NCBI RefSeq assembly: GCF_040807025.1
Contig: NC_090982.1
Coordinates: 9,814,514-9,878,513, forward strand
Direction of reading: 5' to 3'
DNA from: Struthio camelus
Lineage: Eukaryota > Chordata > Aves > Struthioniformes > Struthionidae
Length of the DNA stretch: 64,000 nucleotides
A model generated the notes under the pieces. The model saw nothing but the letters and a program-made list of their open reading frames with translations. It did not search any database and was not told where the DNA came from. The translations under genes and the position numbers were made by a program. Numbering within the stretch: position 1 is the stretch's first letter; each line of letters opens with the position of its first letter. Positions 47,641-61,100 of the stretch are shown piece by piece.

Positions 47641-50600
47641 ATAGCAGAAGGAGCTGGTGAGCTATCAACGGGCGAAGGTCAATGTCACGATGGCGGTGTC
47701 GAAGGCAAGACACCAGAGTTCAGGGCGTCCTAACTAGCATCACCGTCCCTCTGCCCCGCCACCCCGAGCGCAGCGTCCCAGGGCACGTGTACCTGTGTGC
47801 GGTGCCCGCCGCAGGGGAGCCCTCTGCGGTTTGGGCCCGATGAAAGAAAACCGAAACGCATCCAATGGTAGGGAAAAGCACGTTAGGTAGAGAGGACAGG
47901 GAGAGCTGAGGAGAGGCAAGAGCTTCCATGAAGAAAGCGTAGATACAGCTTAACAAGTCTCTTCCGGAGGCATTTGTGGAGAGTAGTAGCTAGGACGCTT
48001 TTTGCTAAGCCTCCGAGTCAGACCCAGGGAAGTGGGACTACGAAAAGGGCTGACAGATACTGTTTTGGGGGAAGGGAGCGTTCAGCGTTCTCCTTTTTTT
48101 TTTTTTTTTTGGTGAAGAAAATTCGGGAAGTGTAAAAACAAATGGGGCCGTGTGCTGACTTTGCTGCCAAGGAGCAGGTCTCAGGGGAGCAAGATCCAGC
48201 AAAGGGAGAAAACGGAAGTGGTTCTTCCACGTTAGGAAGGAGCGCCGAAACCTAGAAGATGCCAAAGATGGCTCTTTCAGTTGTTTGCCAGTTGGACTTC
48301 TGCAGATTGACCTGCGCTGGTACTGCTGGAGCTTGCAGCCTGCGGGAGATCAGCGGCAGGATCTACAGGTCAAGAAGTTAACGGTGTTCTTGTTAACTAA
48401 GTACTACAATCCTGGCTTGGGCGCACCTCGTATTGAGGGTTGAGTTTGGTTGTTCAAAACCTTACTATCCGTGGGAAAGGAAACCTCTTAAGCCAGCAGC
48501 TCCTCATCATGGTAGATTCATGCTGGAAGTATATTCCAGGTTGGCCCAGGTTCTGGTTGGAATGAAGTTCTCATGGAGTAGTTTAGATGCATCAAGACTT
48601 GAGTTTTTCAGAATGAAATCATACTTGTAGCGCAGTGGGGGAAGTCGAAGGTCAACGTCTCCTTCAGGACACGGCAAAATAGTGATGATTCTGGTGGTAA
48701 GGGAAGCTGGAGAATGTCTAAAATCTTTGTGCTTTCCTTAGAGCTTAAGATAAGAGTTTAAGATACTCTGTGAATTGACAGCTTTTTTGATTGTTGCATA
48801 TATATTAGTATGAAGTAATAAAATAATTTGAATATGTTCCTCTTGGAGATTATTTTTTGAGAGAAACAAAGTCCTGAAATAACTGTCCTGGTTCACCTTC
48901 TCTTGCAGAGAAAAAAATTGTGATTTGTTCTTTTTTGTTCACTGTTTTGTAACAGAACAGTCTTCTACGTCCTATATGTGCCACTGAGTTTTGAGTCACA
49001 AATTAAATGCTTCGTACCTAAATCCTGAAGCAATAGTTGCAAAATGTGATGAACAAATGAAAAGCAAAGACCAGTAAAATAGCAGGTCAGCAACAGAAAT
49101 GGAGAATCTTTTCAGCAGCTCTAACTTCTCTTAGTGAAGTTCTGCAAGTGTGGTGTTTTCTGTTCTGTGTGGAGAAATGACCCACCAAGCCCCTGCTGTG
49201 GGAGGGAAGCTTTCTTATAACCGAAATAGGCAGCTACTATTACACTGCTACAGCATTTCCTGGGTGTGTATAAGGAAGCCGAGGCCACAATGGGACTGGG
49301 AGGCACAAATGTTTATTCATGGACATATGGTAATGCTATCTGAAGGCTATAGCAGGTGCCAGTTCTGTTTGCAGCACAGAGTGTTTAGGCCATTATTCTT
49401 CTCAGTCGGGCTGAGTTTGCAAAAGTGTATCTCACTGCTCATTTAGCAGATGATTATAAAAGTTGTGGTTTTGTCTCTCTCCCAAGACTGCTAGAAGGTG
49501 AGTGCTGTACTCAATCCGTTCTTTGTAAGGAAGATTTTTACTGAAATGGGTTCTTGGTTTTAAGATTACATTGCATGGACCTCCAAGAGTTTTCTTGGGC
49601 AATCATGCGTTGTGCTGAATCAGGGGTAAAGGAAATGACTTGTTTCAGTTCTTGCAGCCAGGATAGGCACAAATGAGGATGACATGCCTATTGGTTGCAG
49701 TCATGGGAGTCCCTGTGCCTGTGACTTCTGGTTTTTTTAGGGTTTTCTCATGAAAATACTTCACAGCAAATGAGGAACTGTGTTAGTCTTCCATCCTTTC
49801 CTTGGAGTTGGGGAAATTCATTGGCAAGAGTCTCAGTCTACCCTCAAATTCCTTCCAGAGTATTCTTTGGGGTTATTCACCGAGCGGCGTCCTACGAGCC
49901 CCTGGAGCACATCGTGTGTGCTCAATTCCTAGATGACGTCCCTATCAGCCTGTAAACCTTTGTCACTCGTTCTCATCCTGTCGAGAAGTTTCAAATACTT
50001 GGGATTCCCAAGAGGCAGCTTTCAGCCCCGGCAACCTGTAAAGCCTTCGCATACAGCAGTTAGTGGACTCCTTTGTTGTGGGAATCCTCCACACAGCCAC
50101 CTGACTGCTGAGGTTGCCCCACGCAGAGGACTGCTGCAGTCTCAGACTGGGCTAGGACTGGGATGAGTGGGAGACAGTGAACTAGAGCTGTCAGCCCACC
50201 AAGCGCAGAGCTGGTTGCCCTTCACAGCAGTTTTCCAAATGAAGTGTCCCTCAGTAGCACAATCTCTATGTGTCCTCCAGCTTTCCCTGGCTATCTGTAG
50301 GTTAATGAAATGGTTCACTGAGGTCTGCTCCGGACTGCTGTGTTCCCACAAGCAGCACCTAGGGGAACATTACGTTACAGACTACATTCTGCAGAGAGCC
50401 TTACTTTCAAATCTATTTCTTTCTGCAATGCCCCCCTAAATGTGGTGCACCACAGGAAGCCACATATGAGCTGAAGTTTGGGAACTGTTGAGGTGGAAGC
50501 TCGCAGGTAATGGCCTACAGCATGGCCTGAGTGTGAAAGCAAAAGTTTTGTTGGCAGATCGCAAAGGAATTCTTGCTCAGATTTGTGTCATGTACAGTCA

Positions 50601-52202
50601 TATACACCTAACCATGTACTTTTAAGCTGTTCAGAATAGTTGCCATGCAACTACAGTACAAGTCTGAAAACAAAGAACCTAGAGTGTCAGAAATCTAGTT
50701 AGAAATACCATAGTGGGTGTCAGTAATTTAAATATGTGAGGGCCTTCTGCTCCTCTGTATATTTTGATCAGATGACTGTGCATCATTTAGAGGATTCTGT
50801 GTCGGTATACTTTTAACACATAACAATTGGCATCTGGTCTTAGCAATGGAATTTTTCATTATTTTGGTGAAATTAATAATTTACTTAAATGCTGTTCTTT
50901 AAACGGTAAAGATAATACAGGATCAATTTATATAATTGTAGTAGTAAGATAATAAAAATCAATTCATTCAGTAGCGCCTGTTGAAGATTATAGTTTAGCT
51001 TCAGTATCAAAGCCAAGATTTAAGTTCTGCCATCTAGTGGTTAAATGGGGTCTGGCGGGGGCGCTGTGTCTTAACGCTGCCGATGTATCAGGGTATTGAC
51101 TGAAAGTCTAGGTTCTGATTTTGCTTTTGAGTACAAGTTTGCACATGTGGACTGTCAAAGAACCATCGGTGCCCTTGCAAAATAAAAGCATTTGTTTAAT
51201 TCTTCCACCTGAGCTGAAGAAAAGAGAGGTGAGAGGGGGATTATGTACCCCAAATCAAAGTGTAAACTGAGATAGAGGCAAGTAAAATCTCTGTCACCTG
51301 ACTGTCAGCACTGCCTTCAATACCAGGCTCTGCGCATTACTTTTTCTGAGTTTCTTCAGAAGTGGAGAATCTCTGATTCAAGATTCTAGCCACTGTAGTC
51401 AGCGTCAGACAGAAAACCTGCGTGCACTGCAGAAATGGAAGGTCAGCTCCTGTCTCTGATGCCAGGACTTGCAAGAAATGCAGGATCCTTTGCTGGGTGC
51501 CAGTGTGTTTCCTTGCATAGCTGGAATAGTTGAAAAGACTTTAACCTGGGCTAGACTCTGGGCATGCTCACTCTAAAATGACCTGCCTTTGAAGTACTTT
51601 AAGCTTCCGGTTGGTAAGCAGTGTCCAATACCCACATACCCACTGAGGCTGCACCTGTGTTGTTGATAGTTTGTACTGCGGTTGCACTGAAGCTGCCTTA
51701 CTGAGCTCAGGATTCTGACAGGAGATGTTTTTATTGACCTTATACAACTGAAAGGGGATGAAGGAGGAGTAAAGGAATATGGAAAGCTGGTAGAGGAAAC
51801 ACAGTTTGGACCCCGGGCTCCTAAGCCATACATCATGGACCCAGCTTGAACTATCTGCTTTCACTTTGCAACTGTGACAGGCTGGGAACTGCAAACTTGA
51901 GAGGCAGCAGGTTCCTGTCATGCTCGTTGCCATGTATTCAGTGATTAATAAATGAACAGCCCTGAGTATTCACTGCAATGCTATATTTCTATTCCATGTA
52001 CTGCATAGGGTAAGGTAAGGATTTGAAGTTGTCTTGACCGCCAGAACTTGGTTTACTCACTAAACCTTAAATAGCCAACCCAGCTAATATACTCCTGTTC
52101 TATCCAAGTGATGCTATGTGTTTTAGAGATAGATAATTAAATGTATTGGAACTTCCAGATCATTCCAGATATGTAAATAAGACTCGTCTATCCTCTTGCC
52201 AT

Positions 52203-52203
<1 letters not shown>
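47641..52203. other. Upstream flank of ACO1, proximal part
   Basis: No gene supported. It starts GC-rich and falls to ordinary AT-rich sequence by 48.4 kb. T17 at 48094-48110 and a CTCF-like site at 51027-51040 are the only distinct items. Confidence 0.6.
51027..51040 (-). promoter_or_regulatory. CTCF-like binding motif
   Basis: CTGCCATCTAGTGG fits all 14 positions of the reverse complement of CCASYAGRKGGCRS, the core CTCF consensus. It lies about 3.4 kb beyond the CpG island. Occupancy cannot be judged from sequence. Confidence 0.5.
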
Positions 52204-52253
<50 letters not shown>

Positions 52254-52394
52254 GAAAGAAATAGAAAGAGAAGAAAGAGAAAGAAAGAAAAGAAAAAGAA
52301 TGAAAGAAAAAGAAAAGGAAAAGAAAGGAAGGAAGGAAGAAGGAAGGAAGAAGGAGAGGAAGACAGAAAGAAAGAAAAAGAAAAAGAAAGAAAG
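52204..52394 (+). repeat. (GAAA)n microsatellite and extended polypurine tract
   Basis: About a dozen perfect GAAA units to about 52252, then nearly pure G/A sequence to 52394 with only a few pyrimidines (for example at 52262, 52301 and 52364). The long low-complexity open frames here are artefacts. Confidence 0.95.
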
Positions 52395-55300
52395 CCAGCC
52401 ATATATTAAGAAGAAGAAAAGATCCTGCTTGTTCTTGAGGTAGCCTTCCTATTTCACCAGCAAATTGGTTAGCAGTGTTGCTGTTTTAAGTTGTCCTATT
52501 CTGCAAGCTAGCACTTTAGTAAATGGCACTCTCTTGACCCTAGTTCTCCCTAGCCTCATTGGTTTGCCTGTAATGGAAAGCTACTCAAACTAGACTGAAG
52601 CATGTACTCTTGTAAATGTTGATGTTCGTGTTTATTTTGAGCTACGAGGTCAAGCATGCATCTAAGTGTTTACAGGATGGATTCTTCATTATGAGTTTAG
52701 TCCTAGGCATCCTGTGCTCTGCTAATTAAAGTTCAGCACTTTGAGTAAGTCCTGTAAAGAGGAGCTTTACACTAGCTGTTTGACTCTAGGGATTTATATA
52801 TGTACAGAGGGAACGATGTATGTCATGTTACTCTTATCTCCTTCCCATCAAAACAGATCTTTGCAGAAATATTGTTTGAAAAACGTTCCTGAAATGCCTT
52901 GCACTTGTTTAAAAAGTAGCAATAACTTCTGCCATAACAGTTTAAACCAAAAGGAATATTATTCTATGCAAGGACGTGTTAGCTTGCATGGGTGGAAAAC
53001 AACTAATTTTTACTGATGAGTAAGTGGAATTATAGCTTATTGGAACCCTATCTCTGGAAATCAGTCCTGGTAACATGGAAAACTATATAACTTAGTTAAT
53101 GTTATGTTTAAAATACATAGCCCTTAGACTTCCCTGGGGTCTCCCTGTTGTTTCTAAGAAGCAAGTAGCTTGTAATCTTTTCCCCTAGATCAACAATTCA
53201 GGAATTATTCTGCTTAAATAACAGGAAGATGTCTTATAAGAATAATAAGAACAAAAAATAATATTGTCTTTGTTCTAATTTACCTTTTTGCTGCAATGTT
53301 GGAACAACTTGGGGTTCAAAATTCTGGACTTCGTGATGACGTGTACATAAAAGCAAATTCTTCGTTACGACTGATTAACCAAATCATAACTACAACTAAT
53401 TTAGTAGTGAACTGCCTGCAAGAGCTGAATTACTGTTCAGATTTAGCCTAAGTGATGTGCTATTTCCACAAGTGCATTAAAAAATACCGGCTTCCAAATT
53501 CCTGTGCCTTTGTCTATTAGAAACAATGTTTTTCAAACATCAGCTACTCCCAAAGTTAGGGAAAGAGAGAACCTCCGTGACCTACCTTTCAGCAGTGCAG
53601 TTGAAACCAGCAAAGTCTCCAGTCTTAAACACTGTATTAACCCGAGTTGGGGAGGGGCTGGACATCTTATTGATTATTTTACCTTGCAAGTCTAGATAAA
53701 GGAAACAAAAATTATTCTGCTTGCCAGTTCAGTCCTTGTGAGATCCTTGAATCATTTTGTGGGTTAAGGACCTGGAACAAGTTGCCATTGTTACACTGAA
53801 TTAAGTGTAACTGAGATAATTGTTATGAGCAGAAGATTGATGGCTTCACCTCAAATTTCAGAATAATTTCTGCTTTGCAGAGAAGCGGTAATATAAAATA
53901 TAAATTCACTGGATGAATTAAATAGCATGGATATAATGAACCGAATCAACTGGGATGGAAGTTTTAAGGCTGTCACTAGTGGATCTCACCTAAGACCAGT
54001 CTGAAGCTATTATACAGGGCACAAGGCCAGTTTTCAGAAAAAATAAATGGTTGTTGGAAGTCAAACAAAGGTAATTTTGAAATCAATTGCACTGAGATTG
54101 TTTAGAAAATAAACATCACTTAAAGATCCTGCAAATGAAGATTGTGAGAACAAGTCACAAAGAATGTTTGAGAATAAAAGGAGTCTAGAAAAAAGAAGAA
54201 AACTGGGGCAGAAAGAAAATGTACTGGAATCGATTACAAACACTGTAAATAGAATGAGTAAGAAACCACTCACATGAAAGTAATTGCATTATCATAAAAA
54301 TGTGGAAACACTTCAGGATAGATTCTGCCAGTGTTATGTGAATATACTAGCCATAAATGCTAGAAAAGCTTCAGAGTAATTCACTGAGCAAACACTTTTT
54401 AAGCTGGCAAATAACTTGAAGCCTCCAGTTAGACTTGATCAGATCCACATTGCTGTAGCTGCACCGATAGAACATGCTTCTTGAAAAGAGGTCTGTATTT
54501 TATACTGTCTGTCCATACACGTATGTTTGCTCAAAGAGCATTACAGATGCAGAGAAAAGTATCAGAAATTCCTCTGCACCTTAATGGTCACCTATGTATG
54601 TCCATAACGTTTCACTCTTCTTTATGGCTGAACAAGACCAATTGAATGGGTTTTATTAATTACGTTTCAATAGAAAGTTGGCTATTGACTATTTTTTCCC
54701 CAAAGATTTGTTCTAGTACTTTGCTTTTTGATTTCTCGGTTTTCCTGCAGAAAGTTAACATTCTGAATAAAACCTGCAGTTACAATTCAGGAAACTTCTG
54801 TTAAGATTCTTCCAAGGCTTTCTGAGCAGACCAGGTCAATCATGATGTGGCACAGACAGCAAGGATTTTTTTTCTGACATATTTTCCTCCTTCTGAAGGT
54901 AGAGAATAATGCAGCAGGAAGGATATGCTCTGACCCTTAGCAGGCGAGGGAGCACAGAACGAATTACATCTCACCAGGCACTGCAATACTATTTTGAATT
55001 AAATAACGGCCTTTTTTGCCACTAATGTTTCTTGTTATCCTCTGTCTTAACACGACGTTTAGGTGCCTTCTCAGCAAGTGATCCTCTGCTAATGCTCTGT
55101 GTGCAAATAGTATCTCCATCGTTGAGCTCTCTTTCAGTCAACAGACACTCTCATTCACCTCAGATCTTAATCCAAAGCTGGGGTTGCACAAAAGCAATCT
55201 ACCCAATGGGACTTCCTATGAAATGTTAACTTAAATGTTTCCAGGCTCCGGACGCTTTATTTCCATCAGCGAAATCCCATTCACCTTGTTTTTTAATGCA

Positions 55301-57926
55301 ATATCTTAGCTGAGCAAAACCACTGAAAACCCAATGAATATATTTGCTAAACAGTAATAACGTGCTTGGATCACCTTCCCTATTCAGACGCCTCCAGCAG
55401 AGCCAGATTTAGTTTTATGGTGCTTTCAACATATATCAGTGCTAAGCTTCTTTTGAAATGTCCACCTCTTTCTTACTAGCACTTAATATTGGTCTAATGC
55501 AGCTCCCATTATAATTCTGCCTTTTAGGGGAGGTTGTAAGTGTATTTGTAAGAGAATAATGACTCAAAATGGCTATTCCATACTAGAATCCCATCTGGAT
55601 AATCTTATTCCACCCAAAAAATTGCACTGGCAGTACTTAGTCCATTTGCAAAGAAACCTTAGCTAAGCTACAGAATCTTAGTTCTGGAATAAGTATTCAC
55701 ATGAAAGTTAATGGAAGAATATCTGCTACACTTTAAAATCACATCTTGTTATTTCACATTAGCTTTCTCTTCTGGCTGCCCCCCTAGGCAAATGGTGAAC
55801 TGCCTGAAAATCCCAGCCAGGAGTCATCTGTCTTCTCAATAGATGTTAAACACAGTGGAAGGAGATACTGAAGACTTTTGATTCATATGGAATTAATTTA
55901 GGATTAAATTGCCACACCTTAGTGACTCTTCAGTGTTTCTTTGATCTTTAAAACACTTGTTAGTGAACAATTGCAACAGTGCATTCAAATATTTGCTGGT
56001 AATTTGAACCCCCTAAATTTTCAGAAATAAGTGTAAGTGATTTTATATTTCCAAGTGTTCTGAGCAGGCATCTGGAAGGAAAAAAGCCTTCCCAGAAAAC
56101 GTAATATGTTATTTTATTTTAAAAAGAAGACAGTTGTTCTATTTGTTTGATGAAGAATGGAGTGTAGCTTAAGTGCTTTGGAACGTGATCATGAAAAAAG
56201 GTTAGAGAAACCAGTATGTAATTTCAAAGTGAAACATTTTAGTCTTGTGTATAGGTTATACCTCTCTTTGTAGATATTCTTTACTTTGACTAAAGTAACT
56301 CAGCATACAGAGCAATATTCTGTCAGCCTTACTGGTGTTATTAGGGTTTGACTCCCAGCAAATCCTAGGTGGCTGCAGTGGTGGCGGCGTCCAGGGAATG
56401 AAATAATTTGAGTTTGAGTCCTACTTACAGAAGTATTCAAACTGAATTGAATTCATTATCAGCTGAGCACTGCTCGTAGATGGGGAAGAGGCTGATATGA
56501 GAAGCTAGGAGTCCATTGAAGTCAGAGGTCATGCCAGGAGCAGCCTCTTGGGCCAAGGCAGTAGTTCCCGGGAAATTCCTGGGCTGAAGGGAGACGGCCC
56601 TGCTTTGGTGGTCTCAGAGGGAAAGCCAGGCTCGATTCCAGTGCTCAGACCTTCCTGATGCTGGGGGGAAGGTCTGTAGTGGGGAATCATGAGGTTTAGG
56701 GGGGTTGTCCCTCATAAATGTCTTTGTGCTGAAGCTTGCTGGTGGTTCTCTGGGTTGGGGCTGTGAGGCCACGCTTGCCCCAAAGCTGGCCGCTGCCCCA
56801 GCTCGGGTGCTGCTGGTAGCGTGTGGCTGACTTGGGTTGTCAGTTCCCGCTTCGACTTTTGCCTCTTGGCTTTTCCTCTGCTCTTGCATTTCTACTTCTC
56901 ACCTAACACCCTTCCCAGGTCTCCTCGGAAAGCAGTGCTGGGAGGAGATGGACACCCCCTGCAGCAACCTAAGCCGCAAAGCTGACTGTAGGCTTTGGAG
57001 GGAGCTGCCTTTGCTATTTTGCTTCCCTGTACAAAAAGCATCCCACTTCTGAGTGCCAGGTCAGTCACTGCCAACCAGCCTATCTCAGGCCCACATGAGG
57101 CCTTTACCCACCGGTGCTTCTTGAAAGGGGTATTTTCTGCAGGACAGCAATAATCTCTCAGCTATCCTGGGCTGTAACCCCAGCTGAGCTTCGCTTGGGT
57201 CTCAGTACTCTTCCCAGCGACTGGGGTGCTGGGGCTGTGCCAGAGCAGGAGCAGCCCCTGGCGACTTTAGGGAAGTCCACGTTGGCAGAGTCGAGTACAA
57301 CCACCACGTTGTCTTTCCCATCCAGTCCTCAGGGTTGTAATGCTATTGCATGAATCATTGGCTGTCCTTGCATACCTTGCAGGAAGACAGTCCTGGCTTG
57401 AACAACTCTGTGTGCTGTGTTATCGCAAGCTTGCAGTACAACTCAGGAGGACTGACAGCTCCAGGAGGCTGATGAAGCTGTGAAAATACGAATAAAATAT
57501 TGGCAACTGGAAAATGAGTCACTTGTCATTTCTTCAAGAGGTGGGTCCCAGTTTGCCTACTTCCCTGAGCCAGGTGCCCTCCTGGCTCCAGCAGAAGTTA
57601 CAGACAGCAAGTACTTCCTCATGAGGACTCTTCTGTGTGTGATATTCTGGAGCTGAGGAACAGATGTCTGTCTGACTTCCCCTCTACTGGGTCTGGCACA
57701 GCTGCTACAGGGACTGTTCTGGTAAAAGGGGTGGCAGATTTTGTGGTGGCAAGTTTCAGTTGCTCTGCTGAAAGATTTTATTTCTATGGACATAATTAAC
57801 TCCATTAACAGCCGGTACCCCTGCTGCAGATTGTCTGATGGCTCAGGGCTTTGCCTGGCAGCTGTCTGCAATTTCCCTGCTCTGCATGCCACATCAGGGC
57901 CTGGACTGCAACTAAAAGACCTGAGG

Positions 57927-57972
57927 AGCCCCTTGGGAAGCCAAGCAAGCAGCTGCAGCTTCCCAAGGGGCT
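57927..57972. repeat. Perfect 15-base inverted repeat, 16-base loop
   Basis: AGCCCCTTGGGAAGC at 57927-57941 is the exact reverse complement of 57958-57972. GCAGCTGCAG occurs within and just after the structure. It could form a hairpin in RNA of either strand. Confidence 0.9.
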
Positions 57973-58073
57973 TGCAGCTGCAGGCAAACAGCACTCTTCA
58001 CTACTAGTCCACACTGGTGGCTGAGCCCAGGGAGCACCTGGGGGTTATTGAGCCTGGGGGCACAGAGGTACAG

Positions 58074-58133
58074 GCCATGCCAGGTCCACCACTTCAGCCA
58101 TGCCAGGTCCACCTGGTTCAGCCATGAACCAGG
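58074..58133. repeat. 17-base direct repeat followed by a 9-base palindrome
   Basis: GCCATGCCAGGTCCACC occurs at 58074-58090 and 58097-58113. The arms CCTGGTTCA and TGAACCAGG at 58112-58120 and 58125-58133 form a perfect inverted repeat around GCCA. The GGTTCA half-sites look like nuclear-receptor half-sites. Confidence 0.8.
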
Positions 58134-61100
58134 ACGGACCGCCCAAGTAACAAGAACTGTGAATGTGTCTGCAGGAACGTAGAGGGGATGGTCATACCTG
58201 ATAACACCATAGGGAACAGATTACCCCAGCTGCGCAGCTGGAGGAAAAACCTGCCAGAAGGCTTCGTAGTTGTAACGCTGCCCATGGGGACACACTACTC
58301 ACGTGGGGACAGACAGAAGACTGCGGGCAGAAGAGCTGTGCTCCTCTTTCCATTGAGGCTGTCCTAAGAAGATGCTTTCGAACATTTCAGCTCAAACTGA
58401 GCTTCGGCCATGCACATTTCTGCCACCAGGAGGAGACGTTTCCCGCCGATTGGAGTGACACACTGGGTTATAATCAAGTGGAATTTTATTATTATATTGA
58501 CCCTCAAGTACATGCTAAGGACTTAGGATTTCTCTCCAGATTTGACAGCTGCATGAAGTACTCGGAGCATATAATCAAAAGCCACAAACAAGAGAGGCTG
58601 AAGCAGGAGGTGGGAATTTAATGTCTGAAAACCGAATTAGGAATTTACAGTACGAGCACTCTTCAGCAGGAACTGAAGATTTTGCAGTAAGTGTCTCGCA
58701 GGAAAAAAACAGGCAATATAGGTGAATTATTCCATAAGAAGATACTAGGAGTAGTATATTTCACAGTACGTCAGTAAAGTATTGTCACAATATCCAAACA
58801 CTAAGTTTTCCTGGACATAAGTAGACTTTTTGTATTGCTCTTGAGCAAAGTTTCTATTTTTACCTATGAATGCCAGCTAGTCCTTTTCAGCTACACAGCA
58901 GAGTAGCTGTTTCACAAGTAGGTTTGAATTGCTTTGTTTATAGCATGGACTGTAAGATTGCCGCTCTCCCAAAAGCTACACCTTGTAAAGCTGTAAAGCT
59001 TTGTCTGCTTAACAAAACGATAGAGCAAGTTAACAGTGCTGTTTTGAGAGCGCAGGGAACTGCTCTAGCACTGAAGCTGGATCTGACTTTGAGGCTGGCT
59101 CTCCTCTGAGCAGGGCATTGGGCTTCCAGAGGTCTGTCCTGTCCTAAATTATTCAGTGGAATAAATACTTACAAAACAAATTCTTATAACTAGTTGTAAC
59201 ACATATTTTTTCCTGAATCAACCCTGGACTGTACTGACAGAAGCTGTTTTAGTTACAGACGTGGTATTACAGACGAGAAAAAAGAAAACTGAAATGGAAT
59301 GGTAACCAGGGACAGCAAACACAGACTCAGCACTTTCTAGACCAGGTTCTATTGTTCACAGGTAGAGATTGGCTTCTGTTTCTGCTTGTGTTTTCCTGAT
59401 AATGGGGTGTTGACCTGCCACGTCAATGCTTTGCTGGTTAAGGAGCATGGGCTCCTGTCCAGCTATTGCAGAGAGCAGTAGCTGGCAAGCGGGGGCCTGG
59501 CCATTGACACCGCCATTTGCATGGAAGGGAAATCCAAGGTGGCCTGGAAATACTGCTGTTATCAAGTTGACAATGCAGTATTTTTTGTCACAGAGGTTCA
59601 TGCTTATTATCTCTTAGCGTTGCAAGTTTTCACCTGCTGCTACCAGCCATACAGAACCTGTAATAACTGTTTGTGTTGTGTTTGACCTGAGTTTTGCCCT
59701 TTGGGTCATGATGGTGTGTCGATGGCATGTGGTGGTACTAAGCAGAACAGTGACTTTTCAGAGAAGAGATTTTGTCTATTTGTCTCCTGCATTTCCTACT
59801 AAGGACCAAGAAGTTAAGCATTCAGAAATAATAATTGATACTAAACCAGTAGCTCTTAAAGGAGAGACGTTCCAGGTCTGAGACTTAGTCCATGTAAACC
59901 TAATTGTGGGCTCAGTTTCTCTCCTGCCACTGATGTATACCTAAATGTGTAGTGAGAGGCTCATGGAGGATCCGGGAACATGATATGCGAGAAGGGCAAA
60001 GAACGAGGAGAGAGTCTTGGTCTCTTTAAAAATGCTCTCTGTTTCAATTATGTAATGGCTGAGTCTTTGAGGAATATCTTTAAATCAAAATGAGAAATGA
60101 ATGTAGCAACATAGTGTATACTGAAGTTGGACAGTCTAGAGTGTTTTATAATTTTAAAAAAGCCCATTTTCCGCTTCATAGAGTCTTCACAATTGGTCTC
60201 AGGAAGATTATGTTCAAAGCAAAATATTTTTATTTTCCGGTTCCTATTGTGTTCACAGTGTTAATTCTCCAGCACTTAGCAAACAGAAACTGCAGGCTGT
60301 TATTCCACATGTGGGTGTTTCTGCACATTCTGCAGTTCAAAATGCACTGAGTTAGCTGCTCCATTCATAAGAGTTGCTGACCTGTTCCCTAGGTTCAGAG
60401 ACAAAACATGTTAAATAAATTCATCTAACAATCCTTTGCAATAAATAAATGAAACCCTCTTTTTTTTCCCCCAGAGGAGTGATTGCTTAACTCTCAGCAA
60501 AATCCTTGTGTTCTTTGTCAGGAAGTTACTTCTGCTAATTTTTAATCGAAACAGAGCTGGAAGTAAACTGTTAAATGTTAAAAATCAGTGTGTTTGGAGG
60601 ACACTTGCCTTGCATTTCACAGCATCACATTTCCCAGGGGACTTGACAAAAAGCTTCAGCTTCCTGACCTTTCTATGGTGTTACACCTTTTGCTTTCAAC
60701 TCTGATATGGCTTATTTTTCATAAGTTTTGTTAGCAGAACCAGATATGTTCCAGTGGTAGCAAGAAATGCAAATGCTAAAATGCTGAACGAGCTCTGCAG
60801 TTCTGCCTGCCTGTGATAAGGGGCTCTGCTTTTTCCTTAGACTCTGATTACTGTTACTTACAGTGATTTTCAAAATGAAACTATCTTAAATGATGTCTGT
60901 AGCTTCCACCCGCCTAGAAGATGAATGTATTTCAACCGAAGCAAATGGCATTTTCCTCTGTTCTAAACCTCCGTACTGATATGTGACATGGTATGTTTTA
61001 TGAGGTGTATACCTCATAATTAGTTTTCTGGCATTCGAGAGGATAGACATTTTAATACCATTTTTCACTTTCAAGCTTCTGTAGTCTCATGTATTATTTA

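Noticed and set aside
46949-47644. 231-codon open frame of proline and arginine repeats
   Set aside because: It is produced by the GC-rich tandem array and CpG island; the proline-rich repeats follow the DNA unit in several frames.
52146-52409. Lysine/glutamate-rich open frame and its antisense
   Set aside because: A read-through of the GAAA microsatellite, not a coding gene.
57557-57994. 145-codon - strand open frame
   Set aside because: It crosses the hairpin repeat, has no known motif, and the GC-rich surroundings make long open frames likelier.
58425-58438. CTCF-like CCACCAGGAGGAGA
   Set aside because: Three core positions disagree with the consensus, so it is too weak to list.
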